Shown in pieces: positions 33,086-42,970 of a stretch of 64,000 nucleotides of DNA (the first letter of the stretch is position 1; the number at the start of each line of letters is the position of its first letter). Origin of the DNA: Caballeronia arvi (lineage in GTDB: Bacteria; Pseudomonadota; Gammaproteobacteria; Burkholderiales; Burkholderiaceae); contig NZ_FCOM02000012.1 in NCBI RefSeq assembly GCF_001544695.2, positions 62,001 to 126,000 of the forward strand. Reading direction: 5' to 3'. The notes beneath the pieces were generated by a model. It had not been told where the DNA came from. It made no database searches and saw only the letters and a program-made list of their open reading frames with translations. The translations under genes and the position numbers were made by a program.

Positions 33086-33583
33086 TCACTTGCCGGGCTT
33101 GGGCGCTTCGGCCGGGTTGGCGTAAGTCGTTCCGCTGGGCCCGTATCCGGTGATAGCGACGAGCACGGGCTCATCCCGCGTCTCGCCGAAATGGTTGACG
33201 TGTGCGGGCTCAGTGTAGATGCCGCCTGGCGGAAGTCCCCTGAGCCCCGTTTGGTCGTACTTGTCGCCGAAGCCGATATAGAACGTTCCCGACAGGACTG
33301 TCACGAAGCGGGAGTCCGGGTGCGAGAGCGGCATAATGCGCTTGTGGGCGTCGAGTCGCAGCAGCACGGTATAGAGCCCGGCCTTCGTCGGGTCGCCATA
33401 GAGGACCTGCGCGCTCTGCCCGTTGACTTGGGACACGCCGACCGTTTTCGACGCGCTTTCGCTGACAGAGAGCTGCTCAGGGGTCGCAACAAACACCCCC
33501 ATCGCGCCGCCTTCGGCGTGCGCCATGCCGGTCTGCATCAGCACGGCTGCAGCCATCACCAGATTGCGGAAAGTCGTCTTCAT
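33086..33583 (-). CDS. Secreted cupin-domain protein
   Basis: A 165-residue protein beginning at 33583 (MKTTFRNLVMAAAVLMQTGM) after AAGGAG. A signal peptide ending at AHAEGG gives export to the periplasm. A cupin fold follows: HPDSRFVTVLSGTFYIGFGD (motif 1 region) and EPAHVNHFGETRDEPVLVAI (motif 2), with His residues placed for metal binding. The enzymatic or binding role is unknown. It is 180 bases from DoxX and follows the transhydrogenase operon in opposite order, so no operon is claimed. The frame is open to 33673, but that region carries no signal peptide start. Confidence 0.85.
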   Translation of the reverse strand: MKTTFRNLVMAAAVLMQTGMAHAEGGAMGVFVATPEQLSVSESASKTVGVSQVNGQSAQVLYGDPTKAGLYTVLLRLDAHKRIMPLSHPDSRFVTVLSGTFYIGFGDKYDQTGLRGLPPGGIYTEPAHVNHFGETRDEPVLVAITGYGPSGTTYANPAEAPKPGK

Positions 33584-33770
33584 GATTGCTCCTTCATCTC
33601 GGGAAAGACCTCCAAGGCATCCAGTTGTATCCCTCGGAAGCGGTTGAAATCTCTGAAGCCAGCGCAGGCACATGCCACTGTCCGGAGTGCCGTGCGCCGT
33701 CGGGAAGGCTTATGGTGAGGACGATCGGGACGGCAGCCGTCGATCTATCCTTCGGGAAGTGCGGAAGCCG

Positions 33771-35234
33771 CTAGGCCGCCTTAATCATTTCCTCGATGAC
33801 CTTCTTTGCGTCGCCGAAGACCATCATGGTCTTGTCCATGTAGAAAAGATCGTTGTCGAGACCGGCGTACCCCGCTGCCATCGACCGCTTGTTGACGATG
33901 ACGGTGCGCGCCTTGTAGGCCTCGATGATCGGCATCCCCGCGATCGGCGACTTCGGATCAACCTTCGCAGCCGGATTCACCACGTCGTTCGCGCCAAGGA
34001 CCAGCACCACATCGACCTGGCCGAATTCACCGTTGATGTCTTCCATTTCATGGACGATCTCATACGGGACTTCGGCTTCCGCCAGCAGTACGTTCATGTG
34101 CCCCGGCATCCGCCCCGCGACCGGGTGAATCGCGTACTTCACGTCGATGCCCTGCTCGACGAGCTTGTCGGTCAACTCCTTCAGCGCATGCTGTGCGCGC
34201 GCGACAGCCAGACCATACCCCGGCACGATCACGACCGTCTCGGCGTTGCTGAGCATGAACGAAGCGTCTTCCGCCGACCCTGATTTCACCGGCTTCTGCT
34301 CAGCCGCGACACCTCCGCTCGCCGCCGCCGCCTCGCCGCCGAAGCCACCCAGAATCACGTTGAAGAACGAGCGGTTCATCGCCTTGCACATGATGTACGA
34401 CAGGATCGCACCTGAGGAGCCGACCAGCGAGCCCGCGATAATTAGCATCGCGTTGTTCAGCGAGAAGCCGATGCCCGCCGCTGCCCAGCCCGAGTACGAG
34501 TTCAGCATCGACACGACCACGGGCATGTCCGCACCGCCAATCGGGATGATGATCAGCACGCCCAGCGCAAACGCAATTAGCGTCATGATGATGAACGGCA
34601 CCCACGATTGCGTGCCAACGAAGATCACGCCGGAGACGATCATCGCAATCGCAAGCAGCAGGTTAATCAGATGCTGCCTCGAGTACACGACCGGCGCGCC
34701 CTGAAACAGCCGGAACTTGTACTTTCCTGACAGTTTGCCGAATGCGATGACCGAACCGCTGAATGTAATCGCGCCGACGAAGGTGCCAATAAAGAGTTCG
34801 ATCCGGTTGCCATAGGGCAGCAAGCCCGCAATACCGTCTTCGGCGCCAAGCCCGAACGCAGTCGGCTCGGACACCACCGCGTACGCGATACACACTGCCG
34901 CCATACCGATCAGCGAGTGCATCGCCGCGACAAGTTCCGGCATCTTCGTCATCTCGACGCGCGCAGCGACGAACGCGCCGATACCGCCGCCAAGCACGAG
35001 CGCGACGGACACCAGGGACAAGCCGAACGAAAGATTCGAACCAAACACAGCGGCCTGCTTCGCTATCAGCGCGACGGTCGTCAGAATCGCGATCGCCATG
35101 CCGACCATGCCGAACGTGTTCCCCATCCGCGAGGTCTTTGGATTGGACAACCCCTTGAGCGCCTGGACAAAACAGACCGAAGCGACGAGATACAGGAGCG
35201 TAACTACGTTCATACTGACAAGATTGAGGTTCAT
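33771..35234 (-). CDS. pntB: NAD(P) transhydrogenase subunit beta
   Basis: A 487-residue membrane subunit of proton-translocating transhydrogenase, which transfers hydride between NADH and NADP+ using the proton gradient. About nine membrane segments (1-270) are followed by the NADP-binding domain III (from about 305), with VIVPGYGLAVARAQHALKEL, HPVAGRMPGHMNVLLAEAEV, GANDVVNP and KRSMAAGYAG. It is the third gene of pntA1-pntA2-pntB, starting at the base after the pntA2 stop. It supplies NADPH and would complement the NADH-producing catabolic operons nearby. Confidence 0.96.
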   Translation of the reverse strand: MNLNLVSMNVVTLLYLVASVCFVQALKGLSNPKTSRMGNTFGMVGMAIAILTTVALIAKQAAVFGSNLSFGLSLVSVALVLGGGIGAFVAARVEMTKMPELVAAMHSLIGMAAVCIAYAVVSEPTAFGLGAEDGIAGLLPYGNRIELFIGTFVGAITFSGSVIAFGKLSGKYKFRLFQGAPVVYSRQHLINLLLAIAMIVSGVIFVGTQSWVPFIIMTLIAFALGVLIIIPIGGADMPVVVSMLNSYSGWAAAGIGFSLNNAMLIIAGSLVGSSGAILSYIMCKAMNRSFFNVILGGFGGEAAAASGGVAAEQKPVKSGSAEDASFMLSNAETVVIVPGYGLAVARAQHALKELTDKLVEQGIDVKYAIHPVAGRMPGHMNVLLAEAEVPYEIVHEMEDINGEFGQVDVVLVLGANDVVNPAAKVDPKSPIAGMPIIEAYKARTVIVNKRSMAAGYAGLDNDLFYMDKTMMVFGDAKKVIEEMIKAA

Positions 35235-35570
35235 TTACGCCCCCTTCCCCGTTGAGTTGCCTGTCCCGGCGACATTTTTGGGCTCCTTCTTCTTGAACAT
35301 TTCCAGCATCCGTCTTGTTACAAGGAAGCCGCCGAATACGTTCACCGCCGCGAGCCCGACAGCAACCGTGCCGAAGAGCTTGCCCGTGCCGCCGACGGTG
35401 AGCCCCGCCGCGAGCATCGCTCCCACGATCACGATTGCGGAAATCGCGTTTGTCACGGCCATCAGCGGCGTGTGCAAAGCGGGCGTCACGTTCCAGACAA
35501 CGTGGTAGCCGACGTAGATCGCAAGCACGAAAATGATCAGGTTGATCACGGTATGGTTAATGACTTCCAT
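35235..35570 (-). CDS. pntAB: NAD(P) transhydrogenase subunit alpha, membrane part (PntA2)
   Basis: A 111-residue protein with three to four membrane helices: [40 protein letters not shown] and [20 protein letters not shown]. It corresponds to the C-terminal membrane domain of E. coli PntA, encoded separately here as in many proteobacteria. It sits between pntA1 (14-base gap) and pntB (adjacent), so one operon. The cytoplasmic tail ([12 protein letters not shown]) is short. Confidence 0.95.
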   Translation of the reverse strand: MEVINHTVINLIIFVLAIYVGYHVVWNVTPALHTPLMAVTNAISAIVIVGAMLAAGLTVGGTGKLFGTVAVGLAAVNVFGGFLVTRRMLEMFKKKEPKNVAGTGNSTGKGA

Positions 35571-35584
35571 TGCCCGCCTCCTTC

Positions 35585-36727
35585 CTAAGCCTTGTGCGTG
35601 ATTTCGCCATCACGCACCAGCAACGTGGCCGCAACGATGTCATCGGCGAGATCGATATTGAGCGTGCCTTCCTTCGTGACGATCAGCTTCATGAAATCGA
35701 GCAGATTGCGTGCGTACAGCGCCGAAGCGTCCGATGCAACCATCGACGCGAGGTTTGTGTGGCCCACGAGGGTCACGCTATGCTTGACGACGACGGTGTC
35801 CGCGTCTGTCAGCGGACAGTTTCCTCCGCGCCGGCCTCCGTACTCGGGACCACGTCCGGCTGCGAGATCGATCACCACCGAGCCGGGCTTCATCGCCTGC
35901 ACGGTTTCAACGGAAAGTAGCGTCGGCGCGGGGCGGCCAGGAATCAGCGCCGTCGAGATGACGACGTCGGCCTGTATCGCCCGTTCGTGAACGAGGGCTG
36001 ACTGACGCGCGAGCCATGCAGACGGCATCGGCCGCGCGTAACCGCCGATGCCTTGGGCGGCTTCGCGCTCCTCGTCGGTTTCGTATGGCACATCTAGGAA
36101 CTTCGCACCGAGCGATTCAATCTGCTCCTTCACAGCAGGTCGCACGTCCGACGCCTCGACCACGGCGCCGAGGCGCTTCGCCGTCGCGATCGCCTGCAAG
36201 CCCGCGACGCCAGCGCCGAGGACCAGCACACGCGCGGCTTTCACAGTGCCTGCGGCCGTCATCAGCATCGGCATGAAGCGCGGGTATAGGTCGGCTGCGA
36301 GCAGCACGGCCTTGTAGCCCGCAATATTGGCTTGAGATGACAGTACGTCGAGGCTTTGAGCACGCGTCGTGCGCGGCGCGGCTTCGAGCGCAAACGCAGT
36401 GATGCCCGCAGCTGCTAGCTTCAATGCGTTCTCGTTATTGAACGGCTCGAGCATGCCGATCAGCACTGTGCCTCGTTTGAGAAGCGGCAGTTCTGAATCG
36501 GTCGGGCTTTGAACCTTGAGAACGAGTTCTGCGCCTAATGCGGCAAGCGCATCGGCAAGTTCGGCACCCGCATCTGCGTACGCGTCGTCCAGATAACTCG
36601 CGGCCGTTCCTGCACCGCGCTGTACGGTAACTCTATGGCCCTGGGACACGTACTTCTTGACCGTTTCGGGCGTCGCGGCGACGCGTGTTTCGAACGCTCG
36701 CGTCTCCTTGGGAATTCCGATCAGCAA
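35585..36727 (-). CDS. pntAA: NAD(P) transhydrogenase subunit alpha, NAD-binding part (PntA1)
   Basis: A 380-residue cytoplasmic subunit with the alanine-dehydrogenase-like fold binding NAD(H): [20 protein letters not shown] at the N-terminus, the Rossmann motif [20 protein letters not shown] and [20 protein letters not shown]. The start is chosen as TTG at 36727, because AAAGGAGGTTTCG lies directly upstream and the protein then begins MLIGIPKE as in homologues; the frame is open to 36799, which would add an unrelated Cys-rich extension. First gene of the pnt operon. A porin gene ends 244 bases upstream on the same strand. Confidence 0.95.
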   Translation of the reverse strand: MLIGIPKETRAFETRVAATPETVKKYVSQGHRVTVQRGAGTAASYLDDAYADAGAELADALAALGAELVLKVQSPTDSELPLLKRGTVLIGMLEPFNNENALKLAAAGITAFALEAAPRTTRAQSLDVLSSQANIAGYKAVLLAADLYPRFMPMLMTAAGTVKAARVLVLGAGVAGLQAIATAKRLGAVVEASDVRPAVKEQIESLGAKFLDVPYETDEEREAAQGIGGYARPMPSAWLARQSALVHERAIQADVVISTALIPGRPAPTLLSVETVQAMKPGSVVIDLAAGRGPEYGGRRGGNCPLTDADTVVVKHSVTLVGHTNLASMVASDASALYARNLLDFMKLIVTKEGTLNIDLADDIVAATLLVRDGEITHKA

Positions 36728-36970
36728 CGAAACCTCCTTTGCAATTTCCAGCGCGCATCCTGCGCATCCAAAATGACCTTCAGCGTCCAATTCGGACAAT
36801 TAGCTATCCCACGTACCCGCACTGTCTGGATGGCCGTCTTGCTGGGGTTCAACGAAGACATGACGCGCAGGACCGGCGCGTATTCCCGCAATACACTCGA
36901 AAAGTGCTGCCGAACCTACCGATCATGCGCATTGGGTTCCCGTCGGACCCCGGACAACCGTGTTTTGAAA

Positions 36971-38134
36971 TCAGAACTTTGAGCGAATACCGAGGATCGC
37001 CGCGACCTGGTTCTGCGATGAGGACGGTGAGAGCGTCGTTATCTGCGCGGTAGCGTTGCCCCCGTACGAGTTCTTCCCCGAAGCATGCTGATAGACGCCA
37101 ACCGCGTAAAGGTCGGTTCGCTTCGAGAGGAAGTAGTCAGCGCCCAGCATCGCCTGATGGATCTTTTCGCTCGTGACGCTGTAACCTTTCGTGTAGTCGT
37201 ATGCCGCTCCCAACTGCAAATATGGCGTGACTTGATACTTGAAGTTGGCTTCAACGTTATGGAACTTCGCGTCGCCCGATCTCGCCGATCCGGCAGGTTG
37301 ACCTGTGACTGCTGTTTCGCCCAGGCCTCGAAACTGCGTATTGCTATAAGTCGCACCCAACGTGGCTGAGCCCAGCACATAAGCCGCTCCCGTCGAGATC
37401 ACCTGCTGCGTCCTGGCAGATGCGAATCCTGAATACACCTGGGACCCTGACATGTTCGTCGCGGACGCGGACGAAGAGGCGTTGTTACCGAAGAAAGAGT
37501 AGTTTGGGTTCTTGACATTCAGATAGGCCGCAGCGAGAGTAAGCGGCCCTTGGGAATAGTTGACGCCACCTGACCAGATCTGATTGCGGTTGAAATTGCC
37601 AGCTGCCCCACCGAGGCTGTATAGCCCGCCGAACGTCAGACCATGGTAGTTTGCGCTTGCATATTTGACCGCATTATTTACCCGGTTCGTGTTGTTCATA
37701 TTATCCAGGTCGCCCGCGTGGCCGCCATAGAAGCTCGCCCATTGGCTGGCAGCCTCCAGTTGACCCGTGTAGTCAACCACGGAATCATACTGCCGGCCCA
37801 GCAGGATCGAGCCATACTTGTCCATCGCCAGGCCGACATACACCTGTCGTCCGAACAGGTCACCTCCCTGATTCAGTCGTCCGGTGAACGGATTGAATCC
37901 ATTTTCTAGCACGAACAACGCCCGCAGACCGCCACCGAGATCCTCAGTTCCGCGCAGACCCCAGCGGCTGCCTTGGACGTTTCCTGAACTTGCCGTGTAG
38001 AGTTTTTGCGCGCCGACGTTGTTCGCATAGGCGAATCCGGCGTCAACAAGTCCATACAGCGTCACATTGCTTTGCGCATTTGCCGTTCCTGCGAACGATC
38101 CCATCGCAGTCAGTAAAAAGATTGCCTTCTTCAT
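36971..38134 (-). CDS. Gram-negative outer-membrane porin
   Basis: A 387-residue porin with signal peptide MKKAIFLLTAMGSFAGTANA, first strand SNVTLYGLVDAGFAYANN, the block RWGLRGTEDLGGGLRALFVLENGF and the C-terminal Phe (GIRSKF). The loop with repeated Ser/Ala (NNASSSASATNMSGSQVYSG) is an extracellular insert not seen in the other porins here. It lies 150 bases downstream of the metallo-hydrolase gene, at the distal end of the RraA-type operon, and may serve uptake for that pathway. Confidence 0.93.
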   Translation of the reverse strand: MKKAIFLLTAMGSFAGTANAQSNVTLYGLVDAGFAYANNVGAQKLYTASSGNVQGSRWGLRGTEDLGGGLRALFVLENGFNPFTGRLNQGGDLFGRQVYVGLAMDKYGSILLGRQYDSVVDYTGQLEAASQWASFYGGHAGDLDNMNNTNRVNNAVKYASANYHGLTFGGLYSLGGAAGNFNRNQIWSGGVNYSQGPLTLAAAYLNVKNPNYSFFGNNASSSASATNMSGSQVYSGFASARTQQVISTGAAYVLGSATLGATYSNTQFRGLGETAVTGQPAGSARSGDAKFHNVEANFKYQVTPYLQLGAAYDYTKGYSVTSEKIHQAMLGADYFLSKRTDLYAVGVYQHASGKNSYGGNATAQITTLSPSSSQNQVAAILGIRSKF

Positions 38135-38286
38135 GATGTCTCCGGTTAACTTTATTGTATTAGTACTACTATCTACAAAAAAGCTGTCGGTATGGCCTCA
38201 ACGTTGCGCAATGGCTAGCGCCGCGCCGGACCTCCCGTATCTACGATTTTTCGCGGTCTATTTTCTTTAGATAACTGAACCATCGA

Positions 38287-39252
38287 CTAACTTAAGGGAG
38301 CAAAGGTGTAGCGCGCGCCACCGTCACGATGAACATGCCCTAGGCCAGGAAACGGCAAGTGTGCGCCTCCGATCATGTATCGGTTTTGCGCCGCGTCTCC
38401 AAAAACGCGCAGATGCTCTTGTTCAGCCTCGATCCGGTCGACGTCGTATCCGATAGTGACGCTCGGATCGCCAAACTGGACAGCAGCAACATGGACAATG
38501 TCGCCCCAAAGCAATAGTCTTTCGTCCCTGCTTTGCACCTCATACATCGTATGACCCGGCGTATGTCCGTATGCCGGCCGCGTTGTAATACCTGAAACAA
38601 GTTCCGTGATTCCGTCGAATGTTCTGAGCCTGCCGATATTGATATACGCAGATAATGAAAGCAAGGCAGCCTGGAAAAACCGCTTGGCCGCTTCAGGCGC
38701 GGCCTGCATGTTGTCCTCGCTCAACCAATAGTTGCTATCGCGCTGGTCGGCGCGGACAATCGCGTTCGGGAACGACAGTTGATCTCCGTACATCAAACCG
38801 CCGATATGGTCCGCGTGCATGTGAGCGAGATAGACCTCGTCGACCTGCTCCGGCCGATAGCCCGCAGCACGAAGATTAGTCAGCAGTCTTCCGGTACGCG
38901 GTCCTAGCAATGAACCGGCCCCCGCATCGACGAGTACAAGCCTCTTGCCCGTATTCACTAGAAAGGAGTTATGGGAAGTCTCGACCTCTTCGCCCAAAGC
39001 GCTTCGCCTCAGCGCATCGGCAATCGACGCCGCATTGCCCTGCAGGAGCCTCATCGCCGGCAGGGGACTCTTACCGTCCGAGAGTACGGTTACTTCGTAA
39101 TCACCGACCAGCAAGCGATAGAATTCCGGTGTCCCGGTCTCGACGCTCAGCACGCCTGCAAGCAGCGGCCCGCTCACCGCACATCCTAGGCAGATGCATC
39201 CCGCTGCGAGAAGTGAGCGTCGCGAAAGACTGATCGAACTGTCACTCGTCAT
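38287..39252 (-). CDS. Exported metallo-beta-lactamase-fold hydrolase
   Basis: A 321-residue protein. The N-terminus SLSRRSLLAAGCICLGC has a twin-arginine motif (SRRSLL), so Tat export of a folded metalloprotein is likely; a Cys near the end of the hydrophobic stretch leaves lipoprotein modification possible. The metal motif HMHADHIGG (HxHxDH) is near residue 150, with further His in YGHTPGHTM, an Asp in LLWGDIVH, and GGAHLPFPGLGH near the end. Such proteins include lactonases and quorum-quenching enzymes. It is the last gene before the porin in the operon running from 43717; its substrate may be a lactone or ester, which is inference. Confidence 0.88.
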   Translation of the reverse strand: MTSDSSISLSRRSLLAAGCICLGCAVSGPLLAGVLSVETGTPEFYRLLVGDYEVTVLSDGKSPLPAMRLLQGNAASIADALRRSALGEEVETSHNSFLVNTGKRLVLVDAGAGSLLGPRTGRLLTNLRAAGYRPEQVDEVYLAHMHADHIGGLMYGDQLSFPNAIVRADQRDSNYWLSEDNMQAAPEAAKRFFQAALLSLSAYINIGRLRTFDGITELVSGITTRPAYGHTPGHTMYEVQSRDERLLLWGDIVHVAAVQFGDPSVTIGYDVDRIEAEQEHLRVFGDAAQNRYMIGGAHLPFPGLGHVHRDGGARYTFAPLS

Positions 39253-39330
39253 TGTGGTCTCCTTGTGTTGCCGCCCGTCGGGGTGCCGTCTTCGCGAGTT
39301 CCGTGCGCCGCGCAGGACACCCAGCCGTGC

Positions 39331-39780
39331 TCAAGTGCGATCTTTGACGACCGCAATGAAGTCGCACTGGATTAGGGAAGGTCCCTCCACCAGCAGAAGC
39401 TGCGAATGGCGAGCGGGTCGAGAGTCGGCATCTGGAAACATCCGCACCCACTCGTCGTTTAGCGGTCCCCTGTTGCCCCGATCACGCAGGTAGACGGTCA
39501 TCTTGATGATGTCGTCGGTGCTGCCCCCCGCTGCTTCCACCGTCGCCTGCATGTTGGCGAAAACGAGCGCGCACTGAGCTACCAGATCGTCCGGCATCGC
39601 GCGCGTTACCGGGTCAACGGCGTGAATCGCACTCGATACGATCAAATTGCCGATCCGGCTTGCGTTCGGCACGGGGAATTTGTGCGCAATCCCCTCGATC
39701 GTGAAACTCTTACGGTGGCCGGTCAGATCCGTCTCTTGAGTGGCGACATCAGCCGGAATATCCGTCATCGATTGGACCAT
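39331..39780 (-). CDS. RidA/YjgF-family protein
   Basis: A 149-residue RidA-like protein. The family end PSRPARHSQLLLVEGPSLIQ has the substrate-binding Arg (DADSRPAR), and the central block VAQCALVFANMQATVEAAGG then DDIIKMTVYLRD is typical. RidA enzymes deaminate reactive enamines/imines; catabolic operons often carry specialised members acting as hydrolases on ring-cleavage or 2-aminoacrylate-type products. It is 78 bases from the metallo-hydrolase and 50 from the MFS gene, on the same strand. Confidence 0.9.
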   Translation of the reverse strand: MVQSMTDIPADVATQETDLTGHRKSFTIEGIAHKFPVPNASRIGNLIVSSAIHAVDPVTRAMPDDLVAQCALVFANMQATVEAAGGSTDDIIKMTVYLRDRGNRGPLNDEWVRMFPDADSRPARHSQLLLVEGPSLIQCDFIAVVKDRT

Positions 39781-39829
39781 CTGTTTTCTCCTATCATTTC
39801 TGCGTTGAATCTGCGGTGTACACGTACGA

Positions 39830-41137
39830 TCAAGACCTGCCCGGCAGCGGCTGCTGTTTTGCTTCGATGGACCGGTCAGCCTGTTCGGCGGCCTCCCCGA
39901 GCCCCGGGGTCAGGCTGATCCCTTTTGTCTCGGGCAGCATGAGCGTCGCAACAACCGCAACGCTATAGCCAAGCAGCGCAACTGAACCGATGGCCTCCGC
40001 GAGACTGATCCGCTGGGCGAGGATCCCGATACAAGCGACCGCAACCGCGCCGGCAGCTTTTCCGAAGTTGTACGCAAAACTCTGGCCGCTTCCACGTACT
40101 GCAGTCGGAAAGAGTTCCGTGAAGAAAGGACCTAGCGCAGCGTAGTTGCCGATCGTGAAGAAGCCGAACGGGACGCCCATCACGATGAGCCACCAGCCTG
40201 ACAGCGGCAGGAACATATAGGCGATCGTCACCAGCCACGAGCACACCAGAAAGAGTTGGAATGTCCTCCGCCGGCCGAGCACGTCAGAAAGGTACGCACT
40301 TGCCAAAAATCCGAAGAACGAGCCGCCTGTGACGAGGAACACGTAATACCCGGACGCACCCGGCGACAGGTGACGGACCGTTTTCATGAACGTCGGCAGC
40401 CAGTTTACAATAGCGCCTCCGACCCCGATCACGCCGAACGCCAGCAGCGACGCGAGAACGGTTATGCGGAACATACCGGGACGGAAGATCTCGATAAGAC
40501 TGGGAGCGTGGCCACCGGCCTTTATCGCAGCGCGAGTCTGTTGGTAAAGGTCCGGCTCCTCGATTGTCCGGCGCAGATACAGCACGAGGAATCCAGGCAG
40601 CACACCGATCATCAACAGACAACGCCATGCAAAATCTGCCGGGACGTGCGCGAGGATGATGCCGGCCAGTCCGGCCGCCGCGCACCAACCGATGCCAAAG
40701 CCGCTTTGCACTGTGCCAACCGCTTTACCGCGATGCGCCGGCCTGATGATCTCGCCCATCAGGACCGCACCGGATGCCCACTCGCCGCCGAAGCCTAGCC
40801 CTTGCAGCACACGCACCGCAATGAGCTGTTCGAAGTTCTGGGTGAAACCCGCGATGAAGGTGAACACCGAGAACCAGAGGATGGTGAACTGCATCACGCG
40901 GACCCGACCATAGCGGTCTGCGAGGTAGCCGCAGGCCCAGCCACCCACGGCCGCCGATATGAGCGTAGCCGTTGCCAGATAGCCTGCCTGTGCGGTCGTC
41001 ATGCCCCAGACGGCGATCAGCACCGGAAGCACAAAGCTGAAGAGCTGTGCATCCATCGCGTCGACCGCCCATCCCGCAAAGCAACCCCAGAACGTATTTC
41101 GCTCGCGCTTTGTTAGCTCGCGATACCAGCTGAACAT
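39830..41137 (-). CDS. MFS transporter (sialate/aromatic-acid symporter-like)
   Basis: A 435-residue permease with 12 predicted helices. The N-terminal FWGCFAGWAVDAMDAQLFSF, the GYLADRYGRVRVM loop and VLQGLGFGGEWASGAVLMGE are typical of the metabolite:H+ and aromatic-acid:H+ symporter branches. It imports a carboxylate. It lies in the operon RraA-2HADH-SDR-MFS-RidA-MBL, so it likely brings in the compound that these enzymes degrade. The start has GGAGGAGACAAG upstream. Substrate unknown. Confidence 0.92.
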   Translation of the reverse strand: MFSWYRELTKRERNTFWGCFAGWAVDAMDAQLFSFVLPVLIAVWGMTTAQAGYLATATLISAAVGGWACGYLADRYGRVRVMQFTILWFSVFTFIAGFTQNFEQLIAVRVLQGLGFGGEWASGAVLMGEIIRPAHRGKAVGTVQSGFGIGWCAAAGLAGIILAHVPADFAWRCLLMIGVLPGFLVLYLRRTIEEPDLYQQTRAAIKAGGHAPSLIEIFRPGMFRITVLASLLAFGVIGVGGAIVNWLPTFMKTVRHLSPGASGYYVFLVTGGSFFGFLASAYLSDVLGRRRTFQLFLVCSWLVTIAYMFLPLSGWWLIVMGVPFGFFTIGNYAALGPFFTELFPTAVRGSGQSFAYNFGKAAGAVAVACIGILAQRISLAEAIGSVALLGYSVAVVATLMLPETKGISLTPGLGEAAEQADRSIEAKQQPLPGRS

Positions 41138-41175
41138 CTTGTCTCCTCCTGTGTTGATTTCAACCGGCTAACCTG

Positions 41176-41964
41176 TCACGCGACGAGGGGTGTCAAACCG
41201 CCGTCCATGGTTAGCGAAGCGCCGGTGACATAAGATGCACGTGCGCTTGCAAGATAGAGTGCCGCGTCCGCCACCTCCTCCGGGTTGGCATAGCGTCCTA
41301 GTGGTATGCGTTTGATGTTCTGGCGGAGGATGTCCTCGGGCGAGTTGCCTGTCGCGCGTGACTCCGCCTCGAGCGACATCTGCACCCGACCTGTCATGGT
41401 GGCGCCAGGATTAATGACGTTCACGCGAATGCCAGCGTGTCCCCAGGCCGCGGCCAGACCTGCAGAAGCCAACATCAACGCCGCATTCGCGGCGCCCCCC
41501 GGAATGTGAATCGGCGAGGCGACCTTCCCGGCGGTGCCGATGATGTTCACCACGGAGCCAGCGTGACGCGCGACCATTCGCGGCAGGACGTAGTCCATCA
41601 CGTTCATGTAGGTAAAAAACTTAGCGTTCATCGCGACATGCCACTTGTCGGGCGTCAGTTCGCTCGGCGGCACACGCACGGCACCGCCTGCGGAATTGAC
41701 GAGCACTGCAATGGGTCCGACCTTGTCTTCTGCCGCCATCACCGCCCTTTCTGCTTCCGCGCTTTTGGCGAGATCGGCTGCGATCGTTGTCACGTCGATG
41801 CCTTCCGTCGCCAGAGCCGCCTGTGCGGTGCCCAGGTTCTCCTCGCCACGCGACACAATGACCACCCGTGCACCTTCTCGCGCGAATGCGCGTGCACAGG
41901 CGAGACCGATTCCTTTGCTACCACCGGTGATCAAAACGACTTTTCCTTCCAACTCGAGATTCAT
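41176..41964 (-). CDS. Short-chain dehydrogenase/reductase family protein lacking the catalytic Tyr-Lys
   Basis: A 262-residue SDR-fold protein. The cofactor motif LITGGSKGIGLACARAFARE, NSAGGAV, and the C-terminal GRYANPEEVADAALYLASAR plus SYVTGASLTMDGG are present. However, where the active-site Ser and YxxxK should lie the sequence reads IIGTAGKVASPIHIPGGAAN, without the Tyr or Lys. It may bind the cofactor and substrate but act by another mechanism or not catalyse the usual reaction. Its ATG overlaps the stop of the preceding dehydrogenase (41961-41964). Confidence 0.9.
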   Translation of the reverse strand: MNLELEGKVVLITGGSKGIGLACARAFAREGARVVIVSRGEENLGTAQAALATEGIDVTTIAADLAKSAEAERAVMAAEDKVGPIAVLVNSAGGAVRVPPSELTPDKWHVAMNAKFFTYMNVMDYVLPRMVARHAGSVVNIIGTAGKVASPIHIPGGAANAALMLASAGLAAAWGHAGIRVNVINPGATMTGRVQMSLEAESRATGNSPEDILRQNIKRIPLGRYANPEEVADAALYLASARASYVTGASLTMDGGLTPLVA

Positions 41965-42965
41965 TGCGGTTCTCCTTGTTTCAGCACATCCGTGTTGTGT
42001 ACGTTAATCGGCGTGCCTCTCGCAAAGGCCACGATCTGATCGAATGCGTTGCCATAGCCAAACTCATAATTGTCCCGTTCGACGTAGCCGAGGTGCGGGG
42101 TGCACAAGGCGTTCGGCTGCGTAAGCAATGGGTCAGCCGGATCAGTCAGCGGCTCGTGCTCGAATACGTCGATGGCTGCCTTGCCGGGGCGGCCGTCGCG
42201 CAGCGCGGCCACCAGTGCTCCGGGCTTGATGAGTTCGGCCCGGCTGGTGTTCACGAGAAGTGCCGTCGGTTTCATAATCGAGAGTTCGTCGAGGCCGATG
42301 AGGCCAACCGTTTCCGCATTCAGCCGCAGATGAAGACTCAGCACATCCGACTGTGCGAAAAGGGCTTCTTTGCTCTGCGCGATCGAGAAGCCTTCCGCCT
42401 GCGCTCGATCGAATGATCCCTGACGTCCCCAGACCAGGATGTTCATACCGAACGCGACACCGATCCGTGCGACCATCGAACCCAGCCGGCCGAAGCCATA
42501 GATACCAAGCGTGCGGCCTCGCAAGCCGAGCCCCACCGTGCTCTGCCACGCGCCGCGCCGCAGAGCAGCAGCTTCCAGGGGAATGTTGCGCATCGCCGCC
42601 AGAATCAGACCCCAGGTGAATTCCACAGTGGAATATGAAGGACGCGACGTCAGCGCTGAAGAGACAATCACGCCATGGCGTGTACAGGCGGCGAGATCGA
42701 TGTGCGGAACGTGACCGTTCTGGCTAATTAGCTTGAGGTTCGGCAAGCGGCTGAGAAGCGCTTCATCCACTCTCGTTCGTTCGCGCATCAGCACGAGGAC
42801 ATCAGCGTCGATCAATCGCTCTGCCAGCATATCCGCATCCGGCACGGAGTCGTTCCAGATGGTTATCTCATGACCTTGCAGCGTACTGAAACAGTCGAGC
42901 GTTCGTACGACGTCTTGATAGTCGTCGAGCACCGCGACGCGCAGTTTGGGAAATTGGTTGGCCAT
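41961..42965 (-). CDS. D-isomer specific 2-hydroxyacid dehydrogenase
   Basis: A 334-residue enzyme starting MANQFPKLRVAVLDDYQDVV. The catalytic Arg is in NTSRAELIKPGAL, the Glu is in FEHEPL and the His in LCTPHLGYVE; the Rossmann motif is GIYGFGRLGSMVARIG. The start at 42965 is next to the stop of the RraA-like gene (42971), fitting tight coupling; the open frame to 43025 gives a Cys/Arg-rich extension unlike the family. Second of three such dehydrogenases in the window; they are not close paralogues. Confidence 0.92.
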   Translation of the reverse strand: MANQFPKLRVAVLDDYQDVVRTLDCFSTLQGHEITIWNDSVPDADMLAERLIDADVLVLMRERTRVDEALLSRLPNLKLISQNGHVPHIDLAACTRHGVIVSSALTSRPSYSTVEFTWGLILAAMRNIPLEAAALRRGAWQSTVGLGLRGRTLGIYGFGRLGSMVARIGVAFGMNILVWGRQGSFDRAQAEGFSIAQSKEALFAQSDVLSLHLRLNAETVGLIGLDELSIMKPTALLVNTSRAELIKPGALVAALRDGRPGKAAIDVFEHEPLTDPADPLLTQPNALCTPHLGYVERDNYEFGYGNAFDQIVAFARGTPINVHNTDVLKQGEPQ

Positions 42966-42970
42966 AACGA

